Source: R-RK-3 sp031399085
GTDB taxonomy: Bacteria; Pseudomonadota; Alphaproteobacteria; Rhizobiales; Rhodomicrobiaceae
NCBI GenBank assembly: GCA_031399085.1
Contig: JANNOQ010000045.1
Span: 1-64,000, forward strand
Length of the DNA: 64,000 nucleotides
Direction: 5' to 3'
Translations under genes and position numbers: made by a program
The notes under the pieces: model-generated
The model's input: only the letters and a program-made list of their open reading frames with translations
The model's database searches: none
What the model was told of the DNA's origin: nothing
Part shown: piece after piece, positions 52,022 to 60,286 of the stretch
Position numbering within the stretch: the first letter of the stretch is position 1
Layout of the letters: the number at the start of each line of letters is the position of its first letter

Positions 52022-52621
52022 TCAGGCGCTTGGCTTTGACGCATCCAACCATTGCCGCACCCGGCTTTCGGGGTCGGGATGAGCCACGACGTCGGTCACG
52101 ACCGCGATGCTATCAGCACCGGCCTCGAAAACGCCCCGGGCGCGCTCGAAGGTGATACCGCCGATGGCGACGAGCGGGCAGGAGATGAGGCGTTTCCACT
52201 CGCCGATTCGTTCAAGCCCTTGCGGTGCGTATTTCATCGCCTTCAGCGTCGTTTCATAGATCGGCCCAAGGGCGACATAATCCGGCTTGGCGGCGAGCGC
52301 GATTTGCAGTTCGTCATGCGTGTGGGTAGAAATGCCAAGCTTGATGCCCGCCTGGCGGATCGCGGGGAGGTCGGCTGCCGCTAGATCCTCCTGTCCGAGA
52401 TGGATGAAATCGGCGTCAAGCGCGATCGCCTCGCGCCAATAATCATTCACGATGAGCTGGCAGCCATGGGCTTTGCAAATGGCGAGTGCCGCCGAAATTT
52501 CCCGCGCGACAGTCTCCGCATCCGCGCCCTTTACCCGCAGTTGGAGTATCTTGACGCCGAGCGGCACGATGCGCGCGGCCCAGTCGGCGTCCGGCACGAT
52601 GGGGTAGAACCGATCAAGCAT
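52022..52621 (-). CDS. thiE: Thiamine phosphate synthase
   Basis: ThiE joins HMP-pyrophosphate and thiazole phosphate to thiamine monophosphate. The 199-residue TIM barrel has LQLRVKGAD near 27-35 (phosphate and PPi site), INDYW-like QLIVNDYWREAIALDADFIHLGQED, and the late IGGITFERARGVFEAGADSIAVV. Its start overlaps thiG by 8 bases. Last gene of the thiOSGE operon. thiC and thiD are not in the window. Confidence 0.94.
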   Translation of the reverse strand: MLDRFYPIVPDADWAARIVPLGVKILQLRVKGADAETVAREISAALAICKAHGCQLIVNDYWREAIALDADFIHLGQEDLAAADLPAIRQAGIKLGISTHTHDELQIALAAKPDYVALGPIYETTLKAMKYAPQGLERIGEWKRLISCPLVAIGGITFERARGVFEAGADSIAVVTDVVAHPDPESRVRQWLDASKPSA

Positions 52622-53399
52622 GGCCGAAATCGAAAAACGGCGTTCCAGCGACGGGGGTCGAAGGCACCGCCATATCGCGGCGTGGCATCAGACCGGCCTC
52701 AAAGCCCATCCGGCCCGCCTCGATCGCCTTGGCGAAGGCGGCGGCCATTTGCTGCGGATCGCTCGCCTTGGCGATAGCGGTGTTCAGCAGCACGGCGTCG
52801 TAGCCGAGCTCCATGGCTTCCGCCGCGTGCGAGGGCGCGCCAAGCCCGGCATCCACCACGAGCGGCACGCCGGGGAAATAGGCCCGCAGCGTCTTGAGGC
52901 CGCCTGAATTGCTCAGCCCCTGGCCCGAACCGATCGGCGAGGCCCAAGGCATCAGCACTTCGCAGCCCGCGCCAAGCAGCCGGTCGGCGGCGCTCAGATC
53001 CTCGGTGGTGTAGGGGAAAACTTTGAAGCCCTCGCCGGTCAAGCTCGCCGCCGCCTCCACGAGACCGAACAGATCGGGCTGCAGCGTATCGTCATTGGCG
53101 ATGACTTCCAGCTTGATCCATGGCGTTTCGAACAGCTCGCGCGCCATCATCGCCGTCGCGATCGCCTCCCGCGCCGTGCGGCATCCGGCGGTATTGGGCA
53201 GAACACGCACATTCAGCGATTGCACCAGGCTCCAAAATTGCTGACCGGCCCGCTCCCGCGCGCCCTCTCGGCGCAAGGACACCGTGACGATTTCCGCCCC
53301 CGAAGCCTCGGCGGAACGCTTGAAAATCTCCGGCGAGGGATAGAGCGCGCTGCCGAGAATGAGCCTGGAGGTGAAGCGTTCGCCGTAAAATTCGACCAT
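52614..53399 (-). CDS. thiG: Thiazole synthase
   Basis: ThiG forms the thiazole ring from deoxyxylulose phosphate, ThiS thiocarboxylate and dehydroglycine. The 261-residue TIM barrel includes the Schiff-base Lys in WIKLEVIAND (near 94-103), VLPNTAGCRTAREA, and GQGLSNSGGLKTL and VVDAGLGAPSHAAEAMELGYDAVLLNTAIAKA at the phosphate end. It starts 2 bases after thiS stops and overlaps thiE. Confidence 0.96.
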   Translation of the reverse strand: MVEFYGERFTSRLILGSALYPSPEIFKRSAEASGAEIVTVSLRREGARERAGQQFWSLVQSLNVRVLPNTAGCRTAREAIATAMMARELFETPWIKLEVIANDDTLQPDLFGLVEAAASLTGEGFKVFPYTTEDLSAADRLLGAGCEVLMPWASPIGSGQGLSNSGGLKTLRAYFPGVPLVVDAGLGAPSHAAEAMELGYDAVLLNTAIAKASDPQQMAAAFAKAIEAGRMGFEAGLMPRRDMAVPSTPVAGTPFFDFGHA

Positions 53400-53401
53400 G
53401 C

Positions 53402-53608
53402 TCAGCCACCCTGCCGCGGGGCGACGATCTCGACGCGGTCTTGCTCCGCCAGGAGCGTCTCGGCGCGGCGGGCGGCGGGGACGAAATCGCCATTGCGGGC
53501 GGTCGCGATCTTCAGCTCGCTATAGCCGAGCGCCGCGCAAAGCTCCGCCAAGGTCTTAGCCCGCGTCTCTGTCAGCTCGCCGTTCACGATGATCCTCAAT
53601 GAACACAT
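53402..53608 (-). CDS. thiS: ThiS sulfur carrier
   Basis: A 68-residue ubiquitin-like sulfur carrier that ends in the required Gly-Gly (APRQGG), which is adenylated and thiocarboxylated. Start MCSLRIIVNGELTETRAKTL at 53608; the frame is open to 53626. Its start lies inside the 3' end of thiO, so the genes overlap by about 50 bases. Confidence 0.93.
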   Translation of the reverse strand: MCSLRIIVNGELTETRAKTLAELCAALGYSELKIATARNGDFVPAARRAETLLAEQDRVEIVAPRQGG

Positions 53609-54584
53609 CCTGTCGCATCGTCGCATCCTTTATATAGTGCGCGACGAGCGCGGCAAGAGAGGGGGCGAGCAGGAAACCGTGGCGGTAGAGGCCGTTGACC
53701 AGAATATGGCGGCCCCGCAAAACGATTTTCGGCGCGTTGTCCGCGAAGGCGGGCCGGACATCGGCGCCGAAGCTGACGATGCGCGCCTCGCCGAAAGCCG
53801 GGTGCAGCGTGTAGGCAAGGCCGAGCAGGTCGAGGGCGGAGCGCACGGTTGTCGGGCCTTGATCGCTGCTCTCGATGGCGGTTGCGCCGATCATGAAGCG
53901 GTTTTCCGCCCAGGGGACGATATAGAGCGGGAAACGCGGGTGAAGCAGTCGGACGGGGCGGCTGAGCGCGATCTCATCGGTTTCGATGACGAGCATCTCC
54001 CCCCGCACGCCGCGCAGGCCGGGCAGGTCGGCGCGGGCGGCGATGCCACGGCAATCGACGGCATAGTCGCAGGCAGGCGGCAGATGGCCGTCCCAGCTTA
54101 CGCCGAATTCGATTTTCGCGCCGGCTTCGGCCACCAGACGCAAAAGCGCGGGCATGGCAAGGCTTGGCTGCACATGTGCTTCCGATGGGTAGTAAAGCGC
54201 CTGGCTATAGCGACCGGCGAGCGCCGGCTCAAGTCCCGCGATGCCATCGGCGCCGATGCGCTCGAAGTTGGAGGTCATCCGGGCGAAGCGGCCGAGTTCT
54301 GCGGTGTCGCGCGGGGCGGCGACCACGAGGCTGCCTAGCTGGCGGGTCTCTGGATAGGCCTCGCGCCAGAGCGGGATCGCGAGGGCGCCTAGCTCGGCGA
54401 TAAGCGGCTCGGCGCTTTCGGTCTCGCAATAGGGGGCAAGCATCGCGCCCGCGAGCCGGCTGGCGCCTCGTGCGAACGGTTCGGCAGACTGCTCGATAAG
54501 CCGGACGTTGTGACCGGCGCGCGCAAGCGTCACAGCCTGCCAAAGGCCGGTGATCCCCGCGCCGACAATGAGAATGTCCGCCAC
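53556..54584 (-). CDS. thiO: Glycine oxidase
   Basis: ThiO oxidises glycine to dehydroglycine, the nitrogen donor for thiazole. The 342-residue FAD enzyme has the dinucleotide motif ILIVGAGITGLWQAVTLARAG at its start and the DAO-family late motif GLYRHGFLLAPSLAALVAHYI. First gene of thiOSGE. I looked for a TPP riboswitch in the 100 bases upstream on the minus strand and saw none of the CTGAGA-type blocks, so control is unclear. Confidence 0.93.
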   Translation of the reverse strand: MADILIVGAGITGLWQAVTLARAGHNVRLIEQSAEPFARGASRLAGAMLAPYCETESAEPLIAELGALAIPLWREAYPETRQLGSLVVAAPRDTAELGRFARMTSNFERIGADGIAGLEPALAGRYSQALYYPSEAHVQPSLAMPALLRLVAEAGAKIEFGVSWDGHLPPACDYAVDCRGIAARADLPGLRGVRGEMLVIETDEIALSRPVRLLHPRFPLYIVPWAENRFMIGATAIESSDQGPTTVRSALDLLGLAYTLHPAFGEARIVSFGADVRPAFADNAPKIVLRGRHILVNGLYRHGFLLAPSLAALVAHYIKDATMRQDVFIEDHRERRADRDAG

Positions 54585-54807
54585 TATGCGCCTTTCGGAT
54601 GCGTCGCTTTGTAGAGTATCAGAGCGCCGGCGCGAATGCGCGTCAACTCCGCAGCCGCCGAACGCTGGGCAAGCGATGCCGATCGAACGGTGACTTTTCT
54701 AAAATGGGTGATCGGAGCAAAAGCGCTGGACGAGAGGTTGTTGCCTCACCGCTCATCCTTTACCCCAATCTTTCCCGATGGAGACTGCGCGGAACAGCAT
54801 ACTTTAA

Positions 54808-54910
54808 GTCGTCCCGGCCGAAAAGCCGGGACCCATTGGCGTTTTACAGCGCAAAGCGCTTTCTGAAGGGCCTTTGGGTCCCGGACAGCCCTGCGGGCTT
54901 CCGGGACGAC
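54808..54910. repeat. Intergenic inverted repeat (GTCGTCCCGG type)
   Basis: GTCGTCCCGGCCGAAAAGC at the left and CTTCCGGGACGAC at the right are inverse ends; inner GCGCAAAGCGC stem. Same family as at 30915 and 35143. Confidence 0.65.
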
Positions 54911-55305
54911 AAAGGGAGGATCCTCGTTTCGCAGAAGTCGCCGACGGGGGAGGGAGCATGGTTCGCAGCCGAGCCTGCTTCCCTGGGACGGAGAAAAGAG
55001 AGGAGCAGGCAGGGTTGGGGGAACGCCGGGGTCATCCGAGGGGGGAGATGACCTGGGCCTTCAGCTTTGCACAGCACGCCGCACAAACCCGCGCAAAAGC
55101 TGTTCGAGGGGGACAAGCCCCGCCTGCTCTCTTTTGGGCTGTCAGCGGATGAGGGGACGTCCGTGACAGACAGTTGAACGTCGACTTAGCGGGGAACGCA
55201 CTGTGTCTCTGTTCTGTGTCTGTTCTAAGAGTTTGTCGCCGATTCGTCAAACGAAAATTAGCACAAAAAGAGAACATAGGTGGTTGTGCATAGAGGCCGC
55301 TGAAC

Positions 55306-55334
55306 GAAAAAGCCAGCCCGGGGGAGGGCTGGCT
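55306..55334 (-). terminator. Intrinsic terminator of the TorF-type porin gene
   Basis: On the minus strand AGCCAGCCC, a 6-base loop and GGGCTGGCT form a 9-pair stem followed by TTTTCG. It begins 25 bases after the stop codon at 55359. Confidence 0.85.
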
Positions 55335-55358
55335 TATCGCGGAAAGGGAGATTAATTA

Positions 55359-56171
55359 CTAATAGGTAAACGTCAACGTGCCTACGACGCGGTCGTCCGA
55401 GTAACCGAGGTCGTCAGCACCGCCGATGGGACCATCCTCGATGTCGGTGCCCCAATAGCGGACATCGACCGTGAAGTGTTCCTTAAATGTCTTCGACAGC
55501 CCAACATTCCAATATGTGTAGGCATCGTCTCCATACACACCGCTAAAGCGGCCGCCATCGTCGTCAGATGTTACATGGCCAAGTACACCGCTCAGTGATA
55601 AACCCCAGAAGGGGAGCGCCTTAGCAAGCTTACCTTCAAAGGTCCATGTTGCGCCAGATTCGAGGTTGTAATCGGGAGAGTAGTAAACTGTCGCGCCGGC
55701 AGTAATGTCACCCCAAACCTTACCGCTGATACCAGCCTTGATCTCGACGTACTCAGGATCGTCAGTAAAGTTATTTTCTGGATAGGCGTAGTAGAGCACG
55801 CCGACATCGATATCGATACCGTTCCAAGACTTTCTGACGCCAGCAAAGAGATCGATTTCGATATCGCCCTCGGATGCAAACTCGTCGACGCTCGCCGCCC
55901 AGAAACCGATATAGAACCACTTATATGTGAGCTCCGAACCAGCGAAGACTGAGAAATTCTCATCCGATTGCGAAATGCCGCGGAATACGTAGTCCGTCGT
56001 CAGACCACCATTGACGCTAATCTTATAATCCGGCTCCGGCTCTGCCATCGGGCCGTCCTTGTAGCTTTTGCCAAGATCGGCTGCCAGTGCAGCGCCGCTC
56101 AAAGCCACGAGTGCCGCACCGCTCATAAGACCGGCGCGAACGACCCCGTATATGCTTTTCGTCATTGTCAT
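55359..56171 (-). CDS. TorF family outer-membrane protein
   Basis: A 270-residue protein with signal peptide (GVVRAGLMSGAALVALSGAA, cut near ALAA) and a beta-barrel-like pattern of alternating aromatics: DYKISVNGGLTTDYVFRGISQSD, the mark of the TIGR02001/TorF family, then KWFYIGFWAASV and repeated strands to a C-terminal aromatic (TLTFTY). It is a putative porin; the substrate is unknown. ATG at 56171 was chosen, since MTMTKSIYG starts the signal peptide; the 56225 start would add 18 residues. A terminator follows the stop. Confidence 0.85.
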   Translation of the reverse strand: MTMTKSIYGVVRAGLMSGAALVALSGAALAADLGKSYKDGPMAEPEPDYKISVNGGLTTDYVFRGISQSDENFSVFAGSELTYKWFYIGFWAASVDEFASEGDIEIDLFAGVRKSWNGIDIDVGVLYYAYPENNFTDDPEYVEIKAGISGKVWGDITAGATVYYSPDYNLESGATWTFEGKLAKALPFWGLSLSGVLGHVTSDDDGGRFSGVYGDDAYTYWNVGLSKTFKEHFTVDVRYWGTDIEDGPIGGADDLGYSDDRVVGTLTFTY

Positions 56172-56539
56172 TTCAGTTGGTGCCCCTTCATCTTCCCCGG
56201 CTCGCGCTTGACGCGCATACGCCATACTGTGAATTCGAATCCCCTATAGGAACCTATCGGTTGAATTGCCGGAGAAATCCGCTGTCAACCTAAGGGGGAT
56301 AATTCCCGCAAAGCCCGCAGGAAGCTAGTGTCAAAGCGCGATTTGGCGTTCAGCGGCAAGAGTTTGTGACAATGACAACACAGCTGTCGAAAAAACACCC
56401 ATGGAAGGGCGGAATTGCTCAAAAATCAGGCACCAATCATGGCTAAAATTCGTCGCAATTCGAGTGAGTTGGGGCGCTGCGGTCATGTGGAAGAAGGTGA
56501 TTCGGATTTTCGAGCAGCCTTTACGCGAGTCGCGGTGCG
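56172..56539. other. Gap between porin start and hydrolase end
   Basis: These 368 bases hold the porin promoter region, with CCTATAGG-AA-CCTATCGG (near 56244-56261) as a small imperfect direct/inverted repeat. I see no gene. Confidence 0.4.
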
Positions 56540-57514
56540 TCAAAGGCCGATATGGCTTTCGCTCATCGTGCGGTTGGAGCCAGGCACATAGGCGTCGAAA
56601 GCCGCCCAGAATTGATCGCGAATCTCGTCGCGCTCCTGCAGGATTTCGTGCTTGGCGCCGGCCATCACCAGATATTGGCAAGTCTTGACTTGCGAGGCAA
56701 ACCGCTCCGTGGCGCGGGTTGAAACCACTGTGTCATTGCCGGCCGCGATGATCAGCAGAGGCAGCTTGATCGATGACGCAAATCCGAAGGCGTTGATGTG
56801 CCTTATGGAGCGGGAGGCGGCGTTGAGCCAGCCGAGCGTCGGCGATCCAAGGCTGAGCCAGGGCGCGGCTTTAAGAACATCGCGAATTCGATCATAGCGC
56901 AGCGGATCGCTGGTCAGCCGGCTTTGATCGAAGGGCTGCAGCTCCCAGGGCTGCGGCTTGCCGCCTGGAATGTACAAATCGCCAAGCCCAACGAGAACCT
57001 GGGCTTCGATAAAGCCACGCAGGATGGGGGACTGCGCAAATTCCGGCAGAATGTCGATCATCGGAGCGCCGACGATGATCCGGTCGAACCAACAAACTTT
57101 CGTCAAGGCCGACCGCAACAGCACGTGTGCGCCCATCGAATGCGCCATGCCGTAAAACGGCGCCGGGCAATCCGGCAGCACGATTTCGCTCATGAACTGC
57201 TTCAGATCGGCATCGAAATCGGCAAAATCCTCGACATGCCCCTTACGCACGTTCTTCAAAAGCCGGTCCGAGCCGCCTTGTCCGCGCCAATCCATCGTGG
57301 CGACCGCAAAGCCCCGGCGGCGCAAATCGGTGATCGTCTCGAAATATTTCTCAATGAATTCGCCGCGCCCGCCAAACAGGCACACCGTGCCGAGCCGTTT
57401 GTCCGCCGTGCGCGGCCAAAGCGCGTACCGGATCTTTACGCCGTCACGCGTGATGAAGCTCCCCGGCGCCGCGCCACTCGGCACTGGATTGCGCGATATT
57501 CCAACGAGCTCCAT
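56540..57514 (-). CDS. Alpha/beta hydrolase (lysophospholipase-like)
   Basis: A 324-residue hydrolase like PldB. It has the substrate-side FGGRGEFIEKYFETITDLRRRGFAVATMDWRGQGGSDR (about 43-80), nucleophile Ser in GMAHSMGAH (elbow GxSxG form H-S-M-G), acid in AAGNDTVVS and His in GAKHEILQE, a full triad. It likely hydrolyses monoacyl phospholipids or monoglycerides. Start at 57514 with AAAGGG upstream; no signal peptide. Divergent from hsp20. Confidence 0.88.
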   Translation of the reverse strand: MELVGISRNPVPSGAAPGSFITRDGVKIRYALWPRTADKRLGTVCLFGGRGEFIEKYFETITDLRRRGFAVATMDWRGQGGSDRLLKNVRKGHVEDFADFDADLKQFMSEIVLPDCPAPFYGMAHSMGAHVLLRSALTKVCWFDRIIVGAPMIDILPEFAQSPILRGFIEAQVLVGLGDLYIPGGKPQPWELQPFDQSRLTSDPLRYDRIRDVLKAAPWLSLGSPTLGWLNAASRSIRHINAFGFASSIKLPLLIIAAGNDTVVSTRATERFASQVKTCQYLVMAGAKHEILQERDEIRDQFWAAFDAYVPGSNRTMSESHIGL

Positions 57515-57635
57515 CGGCGATCCCTTTTGCAATTGTCGAGACCATATCCATTGGCGGTCTGAGGCTCAAGCATCGCGCCATTTTGCGGGCCGAAAGCGGC
57601 CTATCTCCGCGTCATTCAAATTTCGATCGAGAGCT

Positions 57636-57664
57636 CTTGACACCCTTTTTCGGCCACATAAATT
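57636..57664 (+). promoter_or_regulatory. Promoter of hsp20, heat-shock type
   Basis: CTTGACA (57636-57642) is followed by CCACATAAATT (57654-57664). It fits sigma-32 type spacing (12 bases from CTTGAC to CCACAT) and also a sigma-70 form (TTGACA, 16 bases, TAAATT). Transcription would start near 57670, just where the leader hairpins begin. Confidence 0.5.
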
Positions 57665-57669
57665 ATTGC

Positions 57670-57756
57670 TCGCACGCCAAGAATTGGGTGCGAAATATCT
57701 ACCAGCCTGGCCGTCAAGGCAGGCGAGTTCATGTCGCTTCAAATGGAGGATATGTC
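57670..57756 (+). promoter_or_regulatory. ROSE-like RNA thermometer of hsp20
   Basis: Three stems run up to the start codon: TCGCAC...GTGCGA with inner CCAA/TTGG (57670-57693), GCCTGGCC-GTCAA-GGCAGGC (57705-57724), and a last hairpin where TCGCTTC (57734-57740) pairs with GGAGGA (57745-57750), the ribosome site. The UYGCU motif facing the Shine-Dalgarno and the G-G mismatch are the marks of ROSE elements, which open on heating. ROSE-type leaders are typical of rhizobial hsp20 genes. Confidence 0.7.
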
Positions 57757-58239
57757 ATGAGACGATTCGATCTTTCCCCCCTTTATCGCCAGTCGATCGG
57801 GTTTGAGCATCTTGCCAGCCTGATCGAGCAGCTTTCCTCGGCCGAAGGCGATAACGGCTTTCCGCCCTACAACATTGAGCGCCTCGGCGAGAATGACTAC
57901 CGGATCACGATGGCGGTCGCGGGCTTCTCGACGGACGATTTGCACATCGAGATCAAGGAAGGCACGCTGTCCGTGCGCGGCGAAAAGGCCGGCGACAACA
58001 CACAGCGCGAATATCTGCATCGCGGCATCGCGGCGCGCAATTTCGAGCGCCGGTTCCGCCTCGCCGATTACGTGGAAGTGAGCGGCGCCACGCTTGAGCA
58101 CGGTTTTCTGCATGTGGATCTCAAACGCGAGATCCCCGAGGCGATGAAGCCGCGCACGATCACCATCGGCAAGCCTGCGCACACCGGAAACGGCCGCGTC
58201 ATCGAAGGCCAGCGTGAACGGGTCGCCGTGTCAGGCTGA
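57757..58239 (+). CDS. Small heat-shock protein (Hsp20/IbpA type)
   Basis: A 160-residue chaperone with an alpha-crystallin domain (about 36-135): PPYNIERLGENDYRITMAVAGFSTDDLHIEIKEGTLSVRGEK, IAARNFERRFRLADYVEVSGATLEHGFLHVDLKREIPE. It binds unfolding proteins on heat stress. GGAGGA lies 7 bases before the ATG and is masked by the leader hairpin. Length matches class A rhizobial Hsp20. The terminator follows the stop. Confidence 0.95.
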   Translation: MRRFDLSPLYRQSIGFEHLASLIEQLSSAEGDNGFPPYNIERLGENDYRITMAVAGFSTDDLHIEIKEGTLSVRGEKAGDNTQREYLHRGIAARNFERRFRLADYVEVSGATLEHGFLHVDLKREIPEAMKPRTITIGKPAHTGNGRVIEGQRERVAVSG

Positions 58240-58266
58240 GCGCCATTCATCCCAATCAATCTTCGA

Positions 58267-58296
58267 CCCCGCCTCTTTCCCCGAGGCGGGGTTTTT
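58267..58296 (+). terminator. Intrinsic terminator of hsp20
   Basis: CCCCGCCTC (58267-58275), a 7-base loop and GAGGCGGGG (58283-58291) form a 9-pair stem followed by TTTTT, 27 bases after the stop. Confidence 0.92.
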
Positions 58297-58308
58297 CGTG
58301 CGGCTCGA

Positions 58309-59532
58309 TTATCTGTTGAACACCGCAATCAGTTCCACATGCGCGGAATAAACAAACTGGTCGATGGGGACAACGCGCACCAGCTTTAAGCCGCCATCGA
58401 GAAGGGCGCGCGCATCTTTCGCAAAGCTCGCGGGGTTGCAGGAGACCGCGATGACGGTCGGCACGCGCGATTTCGCCAGCGCTTTCGCCTGAGCAAGCGC
58501 GCCGGCGCGGGGCGGGTCGAAAAGCACGGCGTCGAAGGCGTTCAGCTCGGTTGGCGAGAGCGGCTCCCGCATCAAATCGCGGGCGAGGGTTTTGATGGGC
58601 TTGATGCCCTGGGCGTGCCGGGCGGCGGCCTCGAGTGCGGCCAACAGGGCGCGGTCGGTCTCGACACCGGTAACGGCGGCTTTGCGCGCCAGGGCGAAGG
58701 TGAACGCGCCCAACCCGCAGAACAGGTCGGCGGTTTTGCGGGCCTTGCCGATCGCATCCAATGCAATCTGCGCCATCGCCGCCTCGGCCTCGCTCGATGC
58801 CTGAAGGAATCCGCCGGGCGAAAGATCGACGCGGACGCCGGCCAAGGTCACTTGCGGTGTGGCAAGGCTGAGCAGAAGTTCGCCGCCGATGGCGAGACGA
58901 ACGATCCCGAGCGCTTGCGCGATCTTGGCCAGCTTCGGCGTGAAAACCCGCAATCTGCTGGCGGTCTTTTCGATCAGAACGTCGAGGCCATTGTCGCAGA
59001 AAGTTACTACGATCCGCGCCTCGCCCTCGGGCAGACATTGCTGAAGAAAATCGCGCAAGCCCATGATCGCGGCTTCGAATTTTGGCAGCAGCACCGGGCA
59101 TTCGGCAAGATCGACGATATCGTGGCTTAGGGCGCGCCGGTAGCCGAGACGCAGCACGCCGCTGGCCTTTTGCGCCGAGAAGGCGGCGCGCCGCCGTGAA
59201 TGCGGACCGAAGGCGCGGACGGGTTCGATCGCGGCTTCGATCCCCTCCATGCGGAGTGCATCCACCACGCATTGCCGCTTCCATTCGAGCGTTCGATCCC
59301 ATTTAAGATGCTGCAAGGCGCAGCCGCCGCAGACGCCGAAATGGCTGCAGATCGGTGCGATCCGGTCCGGTGCGGCGGCCAAAATTTCGAGGACGCGGCT
59401 GCGGTTTCCCTCAATCTCCGCCGCCACGCGCTCGCCTGGCAGTGCGAAGGGGAGATAGACCGGGCCGGCGTCGGTGTCGGCGATGCCGTCGCCATGCCAG
59501 CCTAGACGGCTGATGACGAGGTCACGGCGCAT
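58309..59532 (-). CDS. RNA (uracil-5-) methyltransferase, TrmA/RumA family
   Basis: A 407-residue enzyme that methylates uracil C5 in rRNA or tRNA. TRAM-like start (MRRDLVISRLGWHGDGIADT), an iron-sulfur cluster motif (CSHFGVCGGCALQHL), SAM-binding FCGLGAFTFALA, and the catalytic Cys in VIAVSCNPASFAKD are all present. The 4Fe-4S motif points to the RlmD/RumA side. Start at 59532 overlaps the tlyA stop by 11 bases; an upstream frame to 59628 would run far into tlyA. Confidence 0.9.
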   Translation of the reverse strand: MRRDLVISRLGWHGDGIADTDAGPVYLPFALPGERVAAEIEGNRSRVLEILAAAPDRIAPICSHFGVCGGCALQHLKWDRTLEWKRQCVVDALRMEGIEAAIEPVRAFGPHSRRRAAFSAQKASGVLRLGYRRALSHDIVDLAECPVLLPKFEAAIMGLRDFLQQCLPEGEARIVVTFCDNGLDVLIEKTASRLRVFTPKLAKIAQALGIVRLAIGGELLLSLATPQVTLAGVRVDLSPGGFLQASSEAEAAMAQIALDAIGKARKTADLFCGLGAFTFALARKAAVTGVETDRALLAALEAAARHAQGIKPIKTLARDLMREPLSPTELNAFDAVLFDPPRAGALAQAKALAKSRVPTVIAVSCNPASFAKDARALLDGGLKLVRVVPIDQFVYSAHVELIAVFNR

Positions 59533-60286
59533 AACGCGCCCCGAGCAGAAATTCGACATTGCCCGACTGTCCGGCGATGGGGGAGGGGATGACGCCCTGC
59601 ACCTGCCAGCCCGGTTGCCGTCCGACAAATTCCGTTATGGCGAGCAGCGCCGCTTCCCGAACGGTCTCGCTCCTGACGATGCCGCCCTTGCCAACGCCCT
59701 CGCGGCCCGCCTCAAATTGCGGTTTGACCAGCGCGACGAGCCAAGCGCCCGGCTCGGCAAGCGATAGCGGCGCAGGCAGCGCCTTGGCGAGCGAGATAAA
59801 GCTGACATCCGCCGTGATCGCCCCGACGGGGTCGCCGATGAGTTCCACGCCGAGATGTCTCGCATCGGTTTCCTCCAGATTGGTGACGCGCGGGTCTTCG
59901 GCGATGTCATGGTGGAGTTGCCCCTTGCCGACATCGACCGCATAGACGCGCCGCGCGCCGCGCATCAGCAGGATCTGCGTAAAACCGCCCGTGGACGCGC
60001 CGATGTCGAGCGCCGTCCGGCCTTGGCAATCGAAGCCCAACGCATCGAGTGCGGCCGCGAGCTTGAGCGCGCCCCGCGAGACATAGCCGCTCCAATCTTC
60101 ATTGACCGCAAGGTCGGCATCGAACGGCAGATCGACCCCGGCGCGCGTCTCCACCTTGCCCGCCACCAGAACCGCCCCGCGCTTGACGAGATCGCGCGCC
60201 CTGGAACGCGTCGGGGCGAGGCCGCGCAGCGTCAGCAGCTGATCCAGGCGGATTTTCTGACGGTCACTCATGCGCGCACCGCCCAT
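59522..60286 (-). CDS. tlyA: TlyA family rRNA methyltransferase (16S/23S 2'-O) or haemolysin-like protein
   Basis: A 254-residue protein with an N-terminal S4 RNA-binding domain (KIRLDQLLTLRGLAPTRSRARDLVKRGAVLVAGK) and an FtsJ-type methyltransferase domain (ALDIGASTGGFTQILLMRGARRVYAVDVGKGQL, near 90-125). It modifies rRNA ribose. The ATG at 60286 overlaps the pheT stop as TGATG, which suggests coupling; the alternative 60271 start (MSDRQKIRLD) also fits. It lies in a chain pheS-pheT-tlyA-methyltransferase. Confidence 0.9.
   Translation of the reverse strand: MGGARMSDRQKIRLDQLLTLRGLAPTRSRARDLVKRGAVLVAGKVETRAGVDLPFDADLAVNEDWSGYVSRGALKLAAALDALGFDCQGRTALDIGASTGGFTQILLMRGARRVYAVDVGKGQLHHDIAEDPRVTNLEETDARHLGVELIGDPVGAITADVSFISLAKALPAPLSLAEPGAWLVALVKPQFEAGREGVGKGGIVRSETVREAALLAITEFVGRQPGWQVQGVIPSPIAGQSGNVEFLLGARYAP

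Larger units (their letters stand above)
54585..55358. other. Gene-poor region between thiO and the porin gene
   Basis: This 774-base stretch has no gene I can support. It holds an inverted repeat (54808-54910), a G-rich middle and a terminator at its end. Translations in all frames give only short, family-less fragments. Confidence 0.45.

Noticed and set aside
54585..54700. TPP riboswitch before thiO
   Set aside because: None of the conserved THI-box blocks was found on the minus strand.
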